This document shows, piece after piece, positions 17,672-25,918 of a stretch of 43,392 nucleotides of DNA. Every line of letters begins with the position of its first letter. The stretch's first letter is position 1. A model generated the notes under the pieces. It was not told the DNA's origin, did no database searches, and was given only the letters and a program-made list of their open reading frames with translations. Made by a program: the position numbers and the translations under genes. Source of the DNA: an uncultured Clostridia bacterium (GTDB taxonomy: Bacteria > Bacillota > Clostridia > Christensenellales > Aristaeellaceae); the NCBI GenBank assembly GCA_934663625.1, contig CAKUKP010000011.1:1-43392 (forward strand). The letters run 5' to 3'.

Positions 17672-18850
17672 ATGATAACGCTGCTTTCCCGATTACTGAT
17701 CCGGAACCGAAACGATACGGATGATCCCGCGGTGCGCCGCGCCTACGGCGTGCTGTGCGGCGCGGTGGGCATTTTTCTGAACCTCGTGCTGTTCGGCATC
17801 AAATATGCCGCCGGCGTGATCAGCGGCTCCATCGCGATTACCGCCGATGCGTTTAACAATCTGTCCGACGCCGGTTCATCGGTGGTCACGCTGCTGGGCT
17901 TCAAGCTGGCGGCGAAAAAGCCGCATCGCGATCATCCCTACGGGCATGGGCGCATTGAATATGTGGCGGGGCTGATCGTATCGATGGTGATTCTGCTGGT
18001 GGGCTTTACACTCGGGCGGGATTCCATTCAGAAGATCATTCATCCGGAGATGATGGAATTCAGCATCGTATCCGTCGTTATCCTCGCCGCTTCGATATTG
18101 GTAAAGCTCTATATGGCGGTGTACAACCGCGCGGTGGGCAAAAGGATCGATTCCGCCACGGTGCGCGCCGTGGCGGCGGATAGCCTGTCCGATGTGTGCG
18201 CCACGGCGGCGGTGCTGATTTCCATGCTGGTATATCGCTTCTTCGGCGTGAATATCGATGCGTGGGCGGGCGCGCTGGTGGCGGTCATGATCCTGCGCGC
18301 GGGCTATTCGGCGGCAAAGGATACCATTTCGCCGCTGCTGGGCAATCCGCCCACGCCCGAATTCGTGCAGCACATCCGCGACATCGTGCGCGAATACCCC
18401 GATATCGTGGGCGTGCATGATCTGGCGGTGCATGATTACGGCGCGGGGCGCGTGATGATTTCGCTGCACGCCGAAGTGCCCGCCAGCGGCGATATCGTGG
18501 CGCTGCACGATGTGATCGATACCATCGAACGTCGCCTTTCCGAGGAATTAAACTGCACGGCGGTGATTCATATGGATCCGATTTCTACCGATGATCAGCA
18601 GATCAACGATACGAAGGCGGCGGTGCTCGCGCGCGTTCACGCCGATCTGGATGCATCGATCTCCATCCATGATTTCCGCATGGTGGCGGGCCCAACGCAC
18701 ACGAATGTGATCTTCGATATCGTGGTGCCCTTCGGCTTCCGCATGACCGATGCGCAGGCGGCGCAGGCCGTCGCCCAAATCGTCCGCCAGATCGATGATC
18801 ACTATTTCGCCATAGTCACGGTAGATCATCCGCTGGCACAGGAAAATTAA
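17672..18850 (+). CDS. Cation diffusion facilitator (metal efflux)
   Basis: 392 residues from the ATG at 17672, seven bases after GGAAAGGGG; an earlier ATG at 17654 overlaps that site. Six membrane helices include the metal-site segments ITADAFNNLSDAGSSVV and AVAADSLSDVCATAAV, plus the HPYGHGRIEYVAGL loop of CDF proteins. The C-terminal cytosolic dimerisation domain starts near residue 205, followed by an extra C-terminal segment with HDFRMVAGPTHTNVIFDIVVP. It exports divalent metals such as Zn2+ or Mn2+ in exchange for protons. It lies 37 bases after the antiporter gene. Confidence 0.9.
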   Translation: MITLLSRLLIRNRNDTDDPAVRRAYGVLCGAVGIFLNLVLFGIKYAAGVISGSIAITADAFNNLSDAGSSVVTLLGFKLAAKKPHRDHPYGHGRIEYVAGLIVSMVILLVGFTLGRDSIQKIIHPEMMEFSIVSVVILAASILVKLYMAVYNRAVGKRIDSATVRAVAADSLSDVCATAAVLISMLVYRFFGVNIDAWAGALVAVMILRAGYSAAKDTISPLLGNPPTPEFVQHIRDIVREYPDIVGVHDLAVHDYGAGRVMISLHAEVPASGDIVALHDVIDTIERRLSEELNCTAVIHMDPISTDDQQINDTKAAVLARVHADLDASISIHDFRMVAGPTHTNVIFDIVVPFGFRMTDAQAAQAVAQIVRQIDDHYFAIVTVDHPLAQEN

Positions 18851-18873
18851 ACCGCCCTTTGATTCCGCATATC

Positions 18874-18919
18874 AAAATCGCCCGCGTCGGGGTTTATTCC
18901 TCCGGTGCGGGCGATTTTT
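18874..18919 (+). terminator. Bidirectional rho-independent terminator
   Basis: Stem AAAATCGCCCGC (18874-18885) with GCGGGCGATTTT (18907-18918), preceded by an A-run and followed by a T-run. It sits between the convergent CDF and hydrolase genes and can serve both. Confidence 0.85.
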
Positions 18920-18949
18920 GTGCAATAGATTCGCGTGCGGGCAATCTGG

Positions 18950-19837
18950 TTAAGTCTGCGCTGCCCGCATCCAAAGCATCCGGTTGTTTTCATATACGAT
19001 GCTCAGCCGTCCCGCGTCCTTCAGCCATGCGAGATAGGAACGGGCGGTGCTGCCGACGAGCACATATTGTTCGAAATTCATGCGCAGCCCGTATTCCGAA
19101 AACAGGCCCTGCAGAATGTCCTCAAAGCAGCGCGGCGCGGCGCACAGATCCAGTATTTTTTCTGCAATCTGGTGCACCTTGTCGATATTGTACTGCGCCA
19201 GATCGGAGATATGATCCGTCACCGCCGTGTGGGATGGAACGAACGCCCTGGCGCGCATGGTTTTGACCGTTTCCAGCGTTTGCAGGTAGGCGGCGACATC
19301 GTAGATAAAGCCGATCTGATATTTATCCAGTATTTCGCGGCTCGACAGGCAATCGGCGAGGAAAACCACATCGTCGGGCGTGCGGAAGCCCACCATATCA
19401 AAGAAATGTCCGGGGAGCGGGAATGCCTCGATTCCCTCCGGCAGATTGCCCTCCGTCAGCGCTTCCGCATCGCTTTCCTGCGCCAGCAGGAATTTGTGCC
19501 GCAGATCCTTCGGGGGATAGCCGCCGTAGAGAAACGCGGGCTCCAGAATCGGGTGTCGGGTGAAGGCGCAGTCGATCCCCGGCGCATAGATTTTGCATCC
19601 GGTCTGCCCCTGCAAATACCGGTTTCCGCCGATGTGGTCGGCGTTCGCGTGCGTATTGTAAATCGCGGCAAGACGCCAGCCGTTTGCGTCTAGTACCTGC
19701 CGCACCTTTCGTCCGGCTTCCCTGTCATTTCCGCTGTCGATCAGGCATACGTTCTGATCGTCCAATCGGTAAAGCCCGATATTCGTGGGGCTTTTGATAT
19801 AATAGGTGCGTTCGGCGAGCTGTATCAATTCGTACAT
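18950..19837 (-). CDS. Metallo-beta-lactamase-fold hydrolase
   Basis: 295 residues from the ATG at 19837 behind GGAGGAAAC on the minus strand. The MBL motifs appear in order: LIDSGND, THANADHIGG (residues 62-71), LPGHFFDMVGF, FLADCLSS and VPSHTAV. The first motif has Asn where most family members have the second His of HxHxDH; I have the impression that related Clostridial proteins share this variant. The C-terminal 80 residues resemble a winged-helix-like tail. The substrate could be a thioester, lactone or phosphodiester; nothing in the context decides. It is convergent with the CDF gene. Confidence 0.8.
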   Translation of the reverse strand: MYELIQLAERTYYIKSPTNIGLYRLDDQNVCLIDSGNDREAGRKVRQVLDANGWRLAAIYNTHANADHIGGNRYLQGQTGCKIYAPGIDCAFTRHPILEPAFLYGGYPPKDLRHKFLLAQESDAEALTEGNLPEGIEAFPLPGHFFDMVGFRTPDDVVFLADCLSSREILDKYQIGFIYDVAAYLQTLETVKTMRARAFVPSHTAVTDHISDLAQYNIDKVHQIAEKILDLCAAPRCFEDILQGLFSEYGLRMNFEQYVLVGSTARSYLAWLKDAGRLSIVYENNRMLWMRAAQT

Positions 19838-19974
19838 GGCGTTTCCTCCTTCAGCGGTGCGGATAAAAGATAATGTTGTAGACGGCGCAGGGTGCGTCCG
19901 ATGGATTGCAATAGCCGTGCGGCACATCCGCCTTAAAGCGGATTACCGGCATTTTCTGTCATATACACGTCGCA

Positions 19975-20214
19975 TTAATAATGATATTTCCTGCGCTTGC
20001 TCAGCAGGAAATAGAGCGATACGAACACGCCCAGTATTTCACTGCCCACCAGAGAGAACCACACGCCGTCCAGATGCCAGATCGCGGGCATTACGATTAC
20101 GCAGGCCAGCGGCAGCACCAGCGAACGCATGAAGGAAATGGCGGCGGATACCGCGCCATCGTTGAGCGCCGTGAAGAAGCAGGAGGTATACATGTTGAAC
20201 CACATCAGCAGAAA
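19975..20214 (-). pseudogene. MATE efflux pump remnant (C-terminal part only)
   Basis: The minus-strand frame encodes about 79 residues (FLLMWFNMYTSCFFTALNDG onward) that match the last two to three helices of MATE/MepA-type multidrug exporters, including a basic C-terminal tail. There is no start region, no ribosome binding site, and the N-terminal roughly 370 residues are missing. The frame loses its MATE-like character at about 20205-20215, where the TelA remnant begins on the other strand. Confidence 0.7.
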
Positions 20215-20216
20215 AT

Positions 20217-20648
20217 GTGGCGATGCAGTCGATCCCCATGCTGAAAACCATGCAGTTCAGCAATATGAATCTGGTTCGCAAGATCAATTCTGCGTTTATC
20301 ATTACGCTGCCCGTCTTTAAGCAGGCGCTGGCGCAGGCGATTATGCTGAAACGCCAGAAAATTCAGGCGGAGGCCATTTCTGCGCTGGATGAACGCACCA
20401 ATGAAATGCTGAAAAAGAACGCGCGCAATACCGTAGAACAGGCGAAAATGACCACGCGGATGGCGGTTGGCAGTTCCATTAAAGCCGATACGCTGGAAAC
20501 CACGTAGCGAACGATCGTGGACGGCATCGATGAAACGCGCCGAATTCAGGAAGAAGCGCACAGGCAGCGCGTCGAAGATCAGGCAAAGCTCGAAAAAATC
20601 AAGCAGGAATTCCAGGTGAAATTCAGTATGCCGGAGAAAAAATACTGA
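20217..20648 (+). pseudogene. telA: TelA (toxic anion resistance) remnant with internal stop
   Basis: Starting VAMQSIPMLKTMQFSNMNLV, this is the C-terminal third of a TelA/YceH-family protein: the segment containing KINSAFIITLPVFKQALAQA and a NEMLKKNARNTVEQAK helix. An in-frame TAG at 20505-20507 interrupts it, after which the same frame continues with the expected IVDGIDETRRIQEEAHRQR ending to a TGA at 20646-20648. The N-terminal two thirds are missing and there is no start. A proper terminator (20678-20724) still follows, showing that this is the true 3' end of a former gene. Confidence 0.72.
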
Positions 20649-20677
20649 AAAGCATATTCAAGTTCGTTTACCACCGC

Positions 20678-20724
20678 GCGGGAGCCGTTCATGCAGCAAC
20701 ATGCAACGGCTCCCGCATTTCTTT
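20678..20724 (+). terminator. Rho-independent terminator after telA remnant
   Basis: A 12-bp stem, GCGGGAGCCGTT (20678-20689) with AACGGCTCCCGC (20705-20716), followed by ATTTCTTT. Confidence 0.8.
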
Positions 20725-20867
20725 ACGGGCGTTGGGATGAGGGTGGTCCTTTCTACTTTGGTGTATCAAATCAATTCAAATTCGGAAGCAGACTCAGCGT
20801 TCCAGCGGTTTTCACATTACGAAGAAAACAAGAAATTCATATTCTTAAATAAATGTATAAAAATCAC

Positions 20868-20896
20868 TTGACAAACCAAGAGAGCAGATCTATAAT
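20868..20896 (+). promoter_or_regulatory. Consensus sigma-A promoter of the LacI-type gene
   Basis: Perfect TTGACA (20868-20873) and TATAAT (20891-20896) with a 17-base spacer. Such a strong promoter before a repressor gene implies it is held down, consistent with the operator just downstream. Confidence 0.9.
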
Positions 20897-20902
20897 ATAA
20901 AT

Positions 20903-20918
20903 AGTTATTCGATTAACT
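20903..20918. promoter_or_regulatory. LacI-type operator, probable autoregulation
   Basis: AGTTATTCGATTAACT is a 16-base palindrome with 14 matching positions and a central CG, the usual form of LacI/RbsR operators. It covers the expected transcription start, six bases after the -10 box, so repressor binding would block initiation. Confidence 0.65.
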
Positions 20919-20935
20919 GTTCGGAGTGAAAGCTT

Positions 20936-21943
20936 GTGAATCCAACGATTAAGGATATTGCGAAATTGGTTGGCGTATCGACGGCGACCGTATCCAATGT
21001 GTTGACACAGAAAAAGTTTGTCAGCAAGGAGTTGGAAAATCGCGTTTACTCTGCAATTGAAGAATTGGGTTATCGGCCAAACGTGTATGCGCGCGGCCTG
21101 AAAACCAATCGTTCCTATACCATCGGCGTACAGGTGCCCGACATTACCAATCCCTTCTTCAGCAACAGCGTAAAGGTTATTCAATGTGATGCGAACGCAA
21201 ACGGTTATCAGATTATGCTGTATGATTCTGATAGTGATGCTGGCAGGGAGGAACAGAACATCAACAGTATGCTGGGTGCACATGTAGACGGTATTATCAG
21301 CATCGCCCCCCGCATGGATGTCGATCAGTTGATGAATATGGTTGAAGTTCCGCTGGTCATTATGGATCGCCCTGCGGTGCAGACGGATCGCAACGTGGCT
21401 TTTATTTATGCGGACAACTATCGTGGCGCGGCTTCCGTGGTAGATTACATGATGGGTAAGGGATATGAGCGCTTTATCTGTCTGGCGGGACCTACCGATG
21501 TGGTTTGCAATGCCAAAGCGCGTTTGGCTGGGTTCATGGAAACGCTCGCACATCATGGCGTCAGTAAGGAGCAATGTGAAATCCTGTATGGTGATTTTAC
21601 ATTTCAATCCGGCTATGATCTGATGAAGCAGGTCCTGGAGAGTTATACTCCTTCCCCCAAACCTGCCGCTGCATTTGTAACCAGCGATATTATGGCATGG
21701 GGTGCAATGGAGGCGTTAAAGGATAGAAAGCTGAAAATTCCTCGAGATATGGGGCTTGTCGGTTACGATAATATTTATTTTTCCAGCTTTTTGTATCCGG
21801 CGCTGACAACGGTGGAAAACCCGAGCGCAGATATGGCGAAAAATGCCATCAGCTTGCTGCTGGATGCTTTGGAGCGTTTGCGTAGTCTGTCCGGAATTTC
21901 GGTGGTGCTCCGTTCGTCTTTGATTGCGCGCAAATCTTGTTAG
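20936..21943 (+). CDS. LacI-family transcriptional repressor
   Basis: 335 residues. The N-terminal helix-turn-helix is IKDIAKLVGVSTATVSNVL (residues 4-22), followed by the hinge helix around YRPNVYARGLKTNRS and a periplasmic-binding-protein-like sensor domain (YTIGVQVPDITNPFFSNSV through LTTVENPSADMAKNAISLL). It starts with GTG at 20936. It should bind the sugar, or a phosphorylated form of it, imported by the downstream operon. Candidate operators lie at its own promoter (20903-20918) and before rbsD (22061-22076). From here to 27791 the genes use visibly more A/T-ending codons than the backbone genes upstream. Confidence 0.92.
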   Translation: MNPTIKDIAKLVGVSTATVSNVLTQKKFVSKELENRVYSAIEELGYRPNVYARGLKTNRSYTIGVQVPDITNPFFSNSVKVIQCDANANGYQIMLYDSDSDAGREEQNINSMLGAHVDGIISIAPRMDVDQLMNMVEVPLVIMDRPAVQTDRNVAFIYADNYRGAASVVDYMMGKGYERFICLAGPTDVVCNAKARLAGFMETLAHHGVSKEQCEILYGDFTFQSGYDLMKQVLESYTPSPKPAAAFVTSDIMAWGAMEALKDRKLKIPRDMGLVGYDNIYFSSFLYPALTTVENPSADMAKNAISLLLDALERLRSLSGISVVLRSSLIARKSC

Positions 21944-22005
21944 AGCTTGGTTTGGTGAATGGATTGCCTTTTTTGTAATGGGCATTTAATCGTTTTACCA
22001 ACGCG

Positions 22006-22031
22006 TTTAAAAGGCGGATCGGCCTTTTAAA
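22006..22031 (+). terminator. Perfect hairpin after the LacI-type gene
   Basis: A 10-bp stem TTTAAAAGGC (22006-22015) with GCCTTTTAAA (22022-22031) and a six-base loop. The T/A-rich stem base may partly replace a T-run. It probably ends the repressor transcript before the rbsD promoter. Confidence 0.5.
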
Positions 22032-22044
22032 GATAAACTGCATA

Positions 22045-22076
22045 TGCAATAATGCATGGCAGTAAAACGTTTAAAC
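22045..22076 (+). promoter_or_regulatory. Candidate promoter and operator of the ribose-type operon
   Basis: An extended -10 (TGCAATAAT, 22045-22053) is followed after seven bases by AGTAAAACGTTTAAAC (22061-22076), whose centre AAACGTTT is a perfect palindrome with a central CG. The spacing between -10 and operator nearly equals that at the repressor's own promoter. No clear -35 hexamer is visible, fitting an extended -10 promoter. Confidence 0.45.
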
Positions 22077-22098
22077 ACTGCGAGAGGAGATCAAAACA

Positions 22099-22542
22099 AT
22101 GAAAAAATCCGGCATCTACAATTCCGAACTGGCGAAGGCTGTCAGCAAAATGGGTCATGGCGATATCATCCTGATTGGCGACGTCGGCTGTCCCTTCCCC
22201 CGTCACGATATGACCACCTGCGTGGATCTGGCCGTATGCGAGGGCGTTCCCAAGGTAACGGATGTGGTAAAGGCGGTTCTGAGCGAACTGGTTGTGGAAA
22301 GCTATATCGTTACTGAAGAAACCAAATCCGTCAGCCCGCAGGTTTACGAGGAGTTCAAGGCCATCCTGTCCAAAGAAAATAATAAAGGAAATGCACTGGT
22401 AGAAAAGTGTATTCCGCATGTGGATATGAAGAACCTGTGGCTGAACGGCGCATTGAACGGCGAAGAAGTTAAAGTATTCGTGCGCACCGGCGAACGTTGC
22501 CCTTTCTGCTACATTGCACTGGTTGCAGGTGTGGACTTCTAA
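22099..22542 (+). CDS. rbsD: RbsD/FucU-family sugar mutarotase (D-ribose pyranase)
   Basis: 147 residues. The N-terminus (ELAKAVSKMGHGDIILIGDVGCPFP) carries the family's catalytic His in the GHGD motif at about residue 20. The C-terminus ends VRTGERCPFCYIALVAGVDF, like RbsD (IRTGE..PYANIILVAGV.F). It interconverts pyranose and furanose forms of ribose or a similar sugar, preparing it for the PfkB kinase encoded two genes downstream. A strong AGAGGAGA ribosome binding site precedes the start. Confidence 0.88.
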   Translation: MKKSGIYNSELAKAVSKMGHGDIILIGDVGCPFPRHDMTTCVDLAVCEGVPKVTDVVKAVLSELVVESYIVTEETKSVSPQVYEEFKAILSKENNKGNALVEKCIPHVDMKNLWLNGALNGEEVKVFVRTGERCPFCYIALVAGVDF

Positions 22543-22637
22543 CCGATCCATCCGACCGAAACGATATTCTCGACCGGCGTTCGAACCGGCTGGGGCGAAC
22601 GTAAGCGTATTTTCAGGTTTACTGCATGGAGGTGCCT

Positions 22638-23471
22638 ATGGCAAATCGACTGGAAAGCATCTTTACCCATAAGTTTCCCATAATCGGCATGGTACATCTG
22701 CGACCTCTTCCGGGTTCAGCGCTGTATGACCCGTCCGTGATGGATATGAAGCGAATTCTGTCCATAGCAAGGGATGAAGCGCGTATGCTGGAAGATGCCG
22801 GTGTGGATGGCGTACAGGTGGAAAATATGTGGGATATTCCCTATCTGCCCGGACGGGATATCGGTCCGGAAACTGTGGCAGCGCTGGCAGTGGGCGTACA
22901 TGAGGTCGCTCAAACGGTATCCATTCCGGTGGGCGCGGAGTGTCATATGAATGGCGCAGATCTGGCGATGGCTGCTGCAGTAGCCGGAGGCGCGCAATGG
23001 ATTCGTGTTTTCGAATGGTGCAATGCATTTATTTCGCAATCGGGTTATATTGAATCGATCGGCGGAAAGGTTGCGCGGATGCGCGCTGCGCTGCGGGCGA
23101 ACCACATCGCCTGTCTGTGCGATGTTAATGTAAAGCATGGAAGCCATTATATCATTCATGATCGTTCGGTACGCGAACAGGCGATGGATGTTGAAGCGCA
23201 GGATGGCGATGCGGTAATCGTAACGGGCTTTGATACCGGAATGCCACCGACGGTAGATCGCATTGACGAATGTCGAAGCGGCGTACATCTGCCTATTTTG
23301 CTGGGAAGCGGATTGACGCGGGAAAATGTTCGGCAGCTGCTATCCCATGCGGACGGCGCGATTGTAGGCAGCTACTTCAAGGAAGATGGAAACTGGAAAA
23401 ACGCAATTGATCCGGAGCGTACCCGCGCTTTTATAAAAGAAGTTGAAGCGCTGAGAAAGGAATTTGGCTGA
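22638..23471 (+). CDS. BtpA/SgcQ-family protein (TIM-barrel, unknown reaction)
   Basis: 277 residues from ATG 22638 behind GGAGG. Family landmarks are PIIGMVHLRPLPGS near the start, DGVQVENMWDIPYLP, AALAVGVHEV, VGAECHMNGADLAMAAA, IACLCDVNVKHGSHY and HLPILLGSGLTRENVRQLL. BtpA was named for photosystem I stability in cyanobacteria; SgcQ is the E. coli relative inside a sugar operon. The fold resembles phosphate-binding TIM barrels, so a sugar-phosphate substrate is plausible, but the reaction is not known to me. Its stop codon overlaps the kinase start by one base, linking it to sugar phosphorylation. Confidence 0.85.
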   Translation: MANRLESIFTHKFPIIGMVHLRPLPGSALYDPSVMDMKRILSIARDEARMLEDAGVDGVQVENMWDIPYLPGRDIGPETVAALAVGVHEVAQTVSIPVGAECHMNGADLAMAAAVAGGAQWIRVFEWCNAFISQSGYIESIGGKVARMRAALRANHIACLCDVNVKHGSHYIIHDRSVREQAMDVEAQDGDAVIVTGFDTGMPPTVDRIDECRSGVHLPILLGSGLTRENVRQLLSHADGAIVGSYFKEDGNWKNAIDPERTRAFIKEVEALRKEFG

Positions 23472-24388
23472 TGCTGAAAAAAATCGTATGTATGGGCAGT
23501 GTGAATATGGATCTGTGCATGTACATGCAGAATATGCCCAACGTAGGCGAAACCATTCGCACAGATAATTTCGCAACCTATCCGGGCGGTAAGGCGGGAA
23601 ATCAGGCTGCTGCAGCCGGGGCGCTGGGCGGCAATGTATGCGTGCTGGCGCGGTTGGGAGATGATGCGTTCAGCCTCCAGCTGACCGATGAACTGAAGCG
23701 TCATGGCGTTCAAACAGATTTCCTGATTTATGAACCGAACGCTACGGCGGGTATTGCCATGATTCGTATCGATGCGCAGGGCAGAAATTCCATCTCGTTT
23801 ACAGCTGGTGCAAACGCTGCGATTTCTCCACAGGATGTGCTGGATCATCAAGCTGCTTTTGAGGAAAATGGTATACTGCTGATAACGCTGGAACTGCCGA
23901 TGGATACCGTGCGCGCTGCGATTCGCCTGGCTCGGGAAAGGCATATGCTGGTGGTTGTCGATCCCTCGCCTGTGCCTGAAGGCGGCATTCCGAGTGATTT
24001 GTGTACAATGATTGATTACGCGAAACCGAACGAGGTGGAAGCGAAGCTTTTGAGCGGCGTTCCGGTAACTGATTTTTTATCCGCGGCAGCAGCTTGCGAT
24101 CGTTTGATGGAAATGGGGATTGCGCATCCGATTATTTCCATGTCGGATAAAGGGGCGTTTACCCGCCTCCATGGAAAGGATATGCTGGTTGCCCCCAAAC
24201 AGGTGAACGCCATCGATTCTACCGCTGCCGGCGATGTTTTTCTGGGGGGGTTCGCCGTGGCTCTGTCCAGGAATGAACCGATTGAGCGTTGCCTGGAATA
24301 TGCCAATACTGCCGCGGCGCTAAGCACAACCCGCAAGGGAGCGCAATCCTCCATTCCCACGCCGCAGGAAGTTTTGGCGGCACTGTAA
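23471..24388 (+). CDS. PfkB-family sugar kinase (ribokinase-like)
   Basis: 305 residues. The N-terminal PfkB signature is YPGGKAGNQAAAAGALGG (about residues 37-54) and the C-terminal one is DSTAAGDVFLGGFAVAL, whose Asp is the catalytic base; RbsK of E. coli has the similar DTTAAGD. GSVNMDLCMYMQNMPNVGET is the usual substrate-recognition start. It phosphorylates the imported sugar with ATP, probably ribose or a close relative. Coupled to the BtpA-family gene upstream and 15 bases from the ABC ATPase gene. Confidence 0.88.
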   Translation: MLKKIVCMGSVNMDLCMYMQNMPNVGETIRTDNFATYPGGKAGNQAAAAGALGGNVCVLARLGDDAFSLQLTDELKRHGVQTDFLIYEPNATAGIAMIRIDAQGRNSISFTAGANAAISPQDVLDHQAAFEENGILLITLELPMDTVRAAIRLARERHMLVVVDPSPVPEGGIPSDLCTMIDYAKPNEVEAKLLSGVPVTDFLSAAAACDRLMEMGIAHPIISMSDKGAFTRLHGKDMLVAPKQVNAIDSTAAGDVFLGGFAVALSRNEPIERCLEYANTAAALSTTRKGAQSSIPTPQEVLAAL

Positions 24389-24403
24389 AAGGAGGCAAGC
24401 GAA

Positions 24404-25918
24404 ATGGAGCCGAACGAAAGCATTCTACGCTTGCAGGGAATTCGCAAAAGCTTTGGCGGTGTGCAGGCGCTGAAAGGGGTAGATTTTGAACTGCGCCGCG
24501 GTGAAATTCATGCCTTGCTGGGCGAAAACGGCGCTGGAAAATCTACGTTGATCAAAATTTTGACCGGCGTGCATAAGCCCGATGCGGGTGAAATTCTTTT
24601 GAAGGGCGATCGGGTAACCATTGCTGGACCGATTGACGCCCGCAGGAAGGGGATTGCGGCGATTTATCAGGAATTGAGTCTGATCGATTCGCTGACGGTT
24701 GCAGAAAACATATTCCTGGGCATTGAACCCACCGTTACCCCCCTGGGCTGCTGTAAACGGCAGCAGTTGTATGCGGACAGCGATGCTTTTCTGAAGCGTT
24801 TTGGAATTCAAATCGATTCGCGGGCGAAGGTAGGGTCGCTGGGACTGGGGCAGAAAAGAATTGTTGAAATCGTAAAGGCGCTTGCAATCAATGCCGAAAT
24901 CCTGCTGCTGGACGAACCGACGACCGGCATGAGCAAGGCGGAGATTGATACGTTGTTTGAAATCATGGCCAGTCTGAAGGAAAAGCATGTCACTATGATA
25001 TACATTTCCCATTATCTGGACGAGGTGTTCCGCTGCTGCGATTGTTCTACCGTGTTCCGCGATGGGCAAAACGTGGCTTCCTTTCAGATGGATCAGGTAA
25101 CGGTTGCCGAATTGGTCAGCGCAATGATTGGACATGGCGTTAGCAATGAACGATACCGGCAGGCGCAGGACCGATCGGATGCGCCCGTATCCATGGAAGC
25201 GGTTGACTTGCGCACGGAGGCGATGCGTAAACCGGTCAGCTTTACGGCGCATAGAGGAGAAATCCTTGGGTTTACCGGCATCGTGGGGGCAGGGAAAAGC
25301 GAATTGGCTTCAAGTCTGTTTGGCGTGTATCCTGCGATCGAAGGCAGGATATGCATCGATGGAAAAACGGTACATTTTCGCACGCCGTATGATACGCGGC
25401 CATATAACATAGCGCTGATCCCCGAGGATCGCAAATCCGAAGGGCTGTTTCTGGAAGAAACCATTGCCGATAACATTGTGTTGCCGCATTTGGAACAGGT
25501 CGAAAACCGGTTGGGTCTGTTAGATCGTCGGAAGAAGCGCGCCATTGCTCAAAAAATGGGCGAAACCATGAGGCTGCATCCCATGAATGTGGAAATGGCT
25601 GCTGGAAATCTTTCCGGCGGCAATCAGCAGAAGGTGGTTCTTGGAAAATGGTTGACGGGCGATCCGCAGATTGTGCTGATGGATGAACCTACCAGAGGCA
25701 TTGATATCGGGGCGAAGGCCGAGATTTATCGTTTTATTACCCAACTGGCAGACAATGGGAAAACGGTCGTCATTTTTTCTTCGGAACTTGAAGAACTGCT
25801 TAGCATCTGCGATCGGATTATGGTGCTGTGCAAGGGAGAGATCGCGGGCGAGCTGCCCGCTGCCCAGGCGACGGCGGAAAAACTGCTGACTTTGGCATTG
25901 GGAGGCGCAAACGCATGA
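24404..25918 (+). CDS. Sugar ABC transporter ATP-binding protein (RbsA type)
   Basis: 504 residues with two tandem ATPase domains. The first has Walker A GENGAGKST, IAAIYQELSLIDSL and ILLLDEPTTGMS. The second has GIVGAGKSELA, LSGGNQQKVVLGKWL and IVLMDEPTRGIDIGAK. It starts behind AAGGAGG and ends overlapping the permease start (ATGA). It is a distant relative of the protein at 2378-3886 but belongs to a separate transporter, since both operons carry their own permease and binding protein. Confidence 0.92.
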   Translation: MEPNESILRLQGIRKSFGGVQALKGVDFELRRGEIHALLGENGAGKSTLIKILTGVHKPDAGEILLKGDRVTIAGPIDARRKGIAAIYQELSLIDSLTVAENIFLGIEPTVTPLGCCKRQQLYADSDAFLKRFGIQIDSRAKVGSLGLGQKRIVEIVKALAINAEILLLDEPTTGMSKAEIDTLFEIMASLKEKHVTMIYISHYLDEVFRCCDCSTVFRDGQNVASFQMDQVTVAELVSAMIGHGVSNERYRQAQDRSDAPVSMEAVDLRTEAMRKPVSFTAHRGEILGFTGIVGAGKSELASSLFGVYPAIEGRICIDGKTVHFRTPYDTRPYNIALIPEDRKSEGLFLEETIADNIVLPHLEQVENRLGLLDRRKKRAIAQKMGETMRLHPMNVEMAAGNLSGGNQQKVVLGKWLTGDPQIVLMDEPTRGIDIGAKAEIYRFITQLADNGKTVVIFSSELEELLSICDRIMVLCKGEIAGELPAAQATAEKLLTLALGGANA

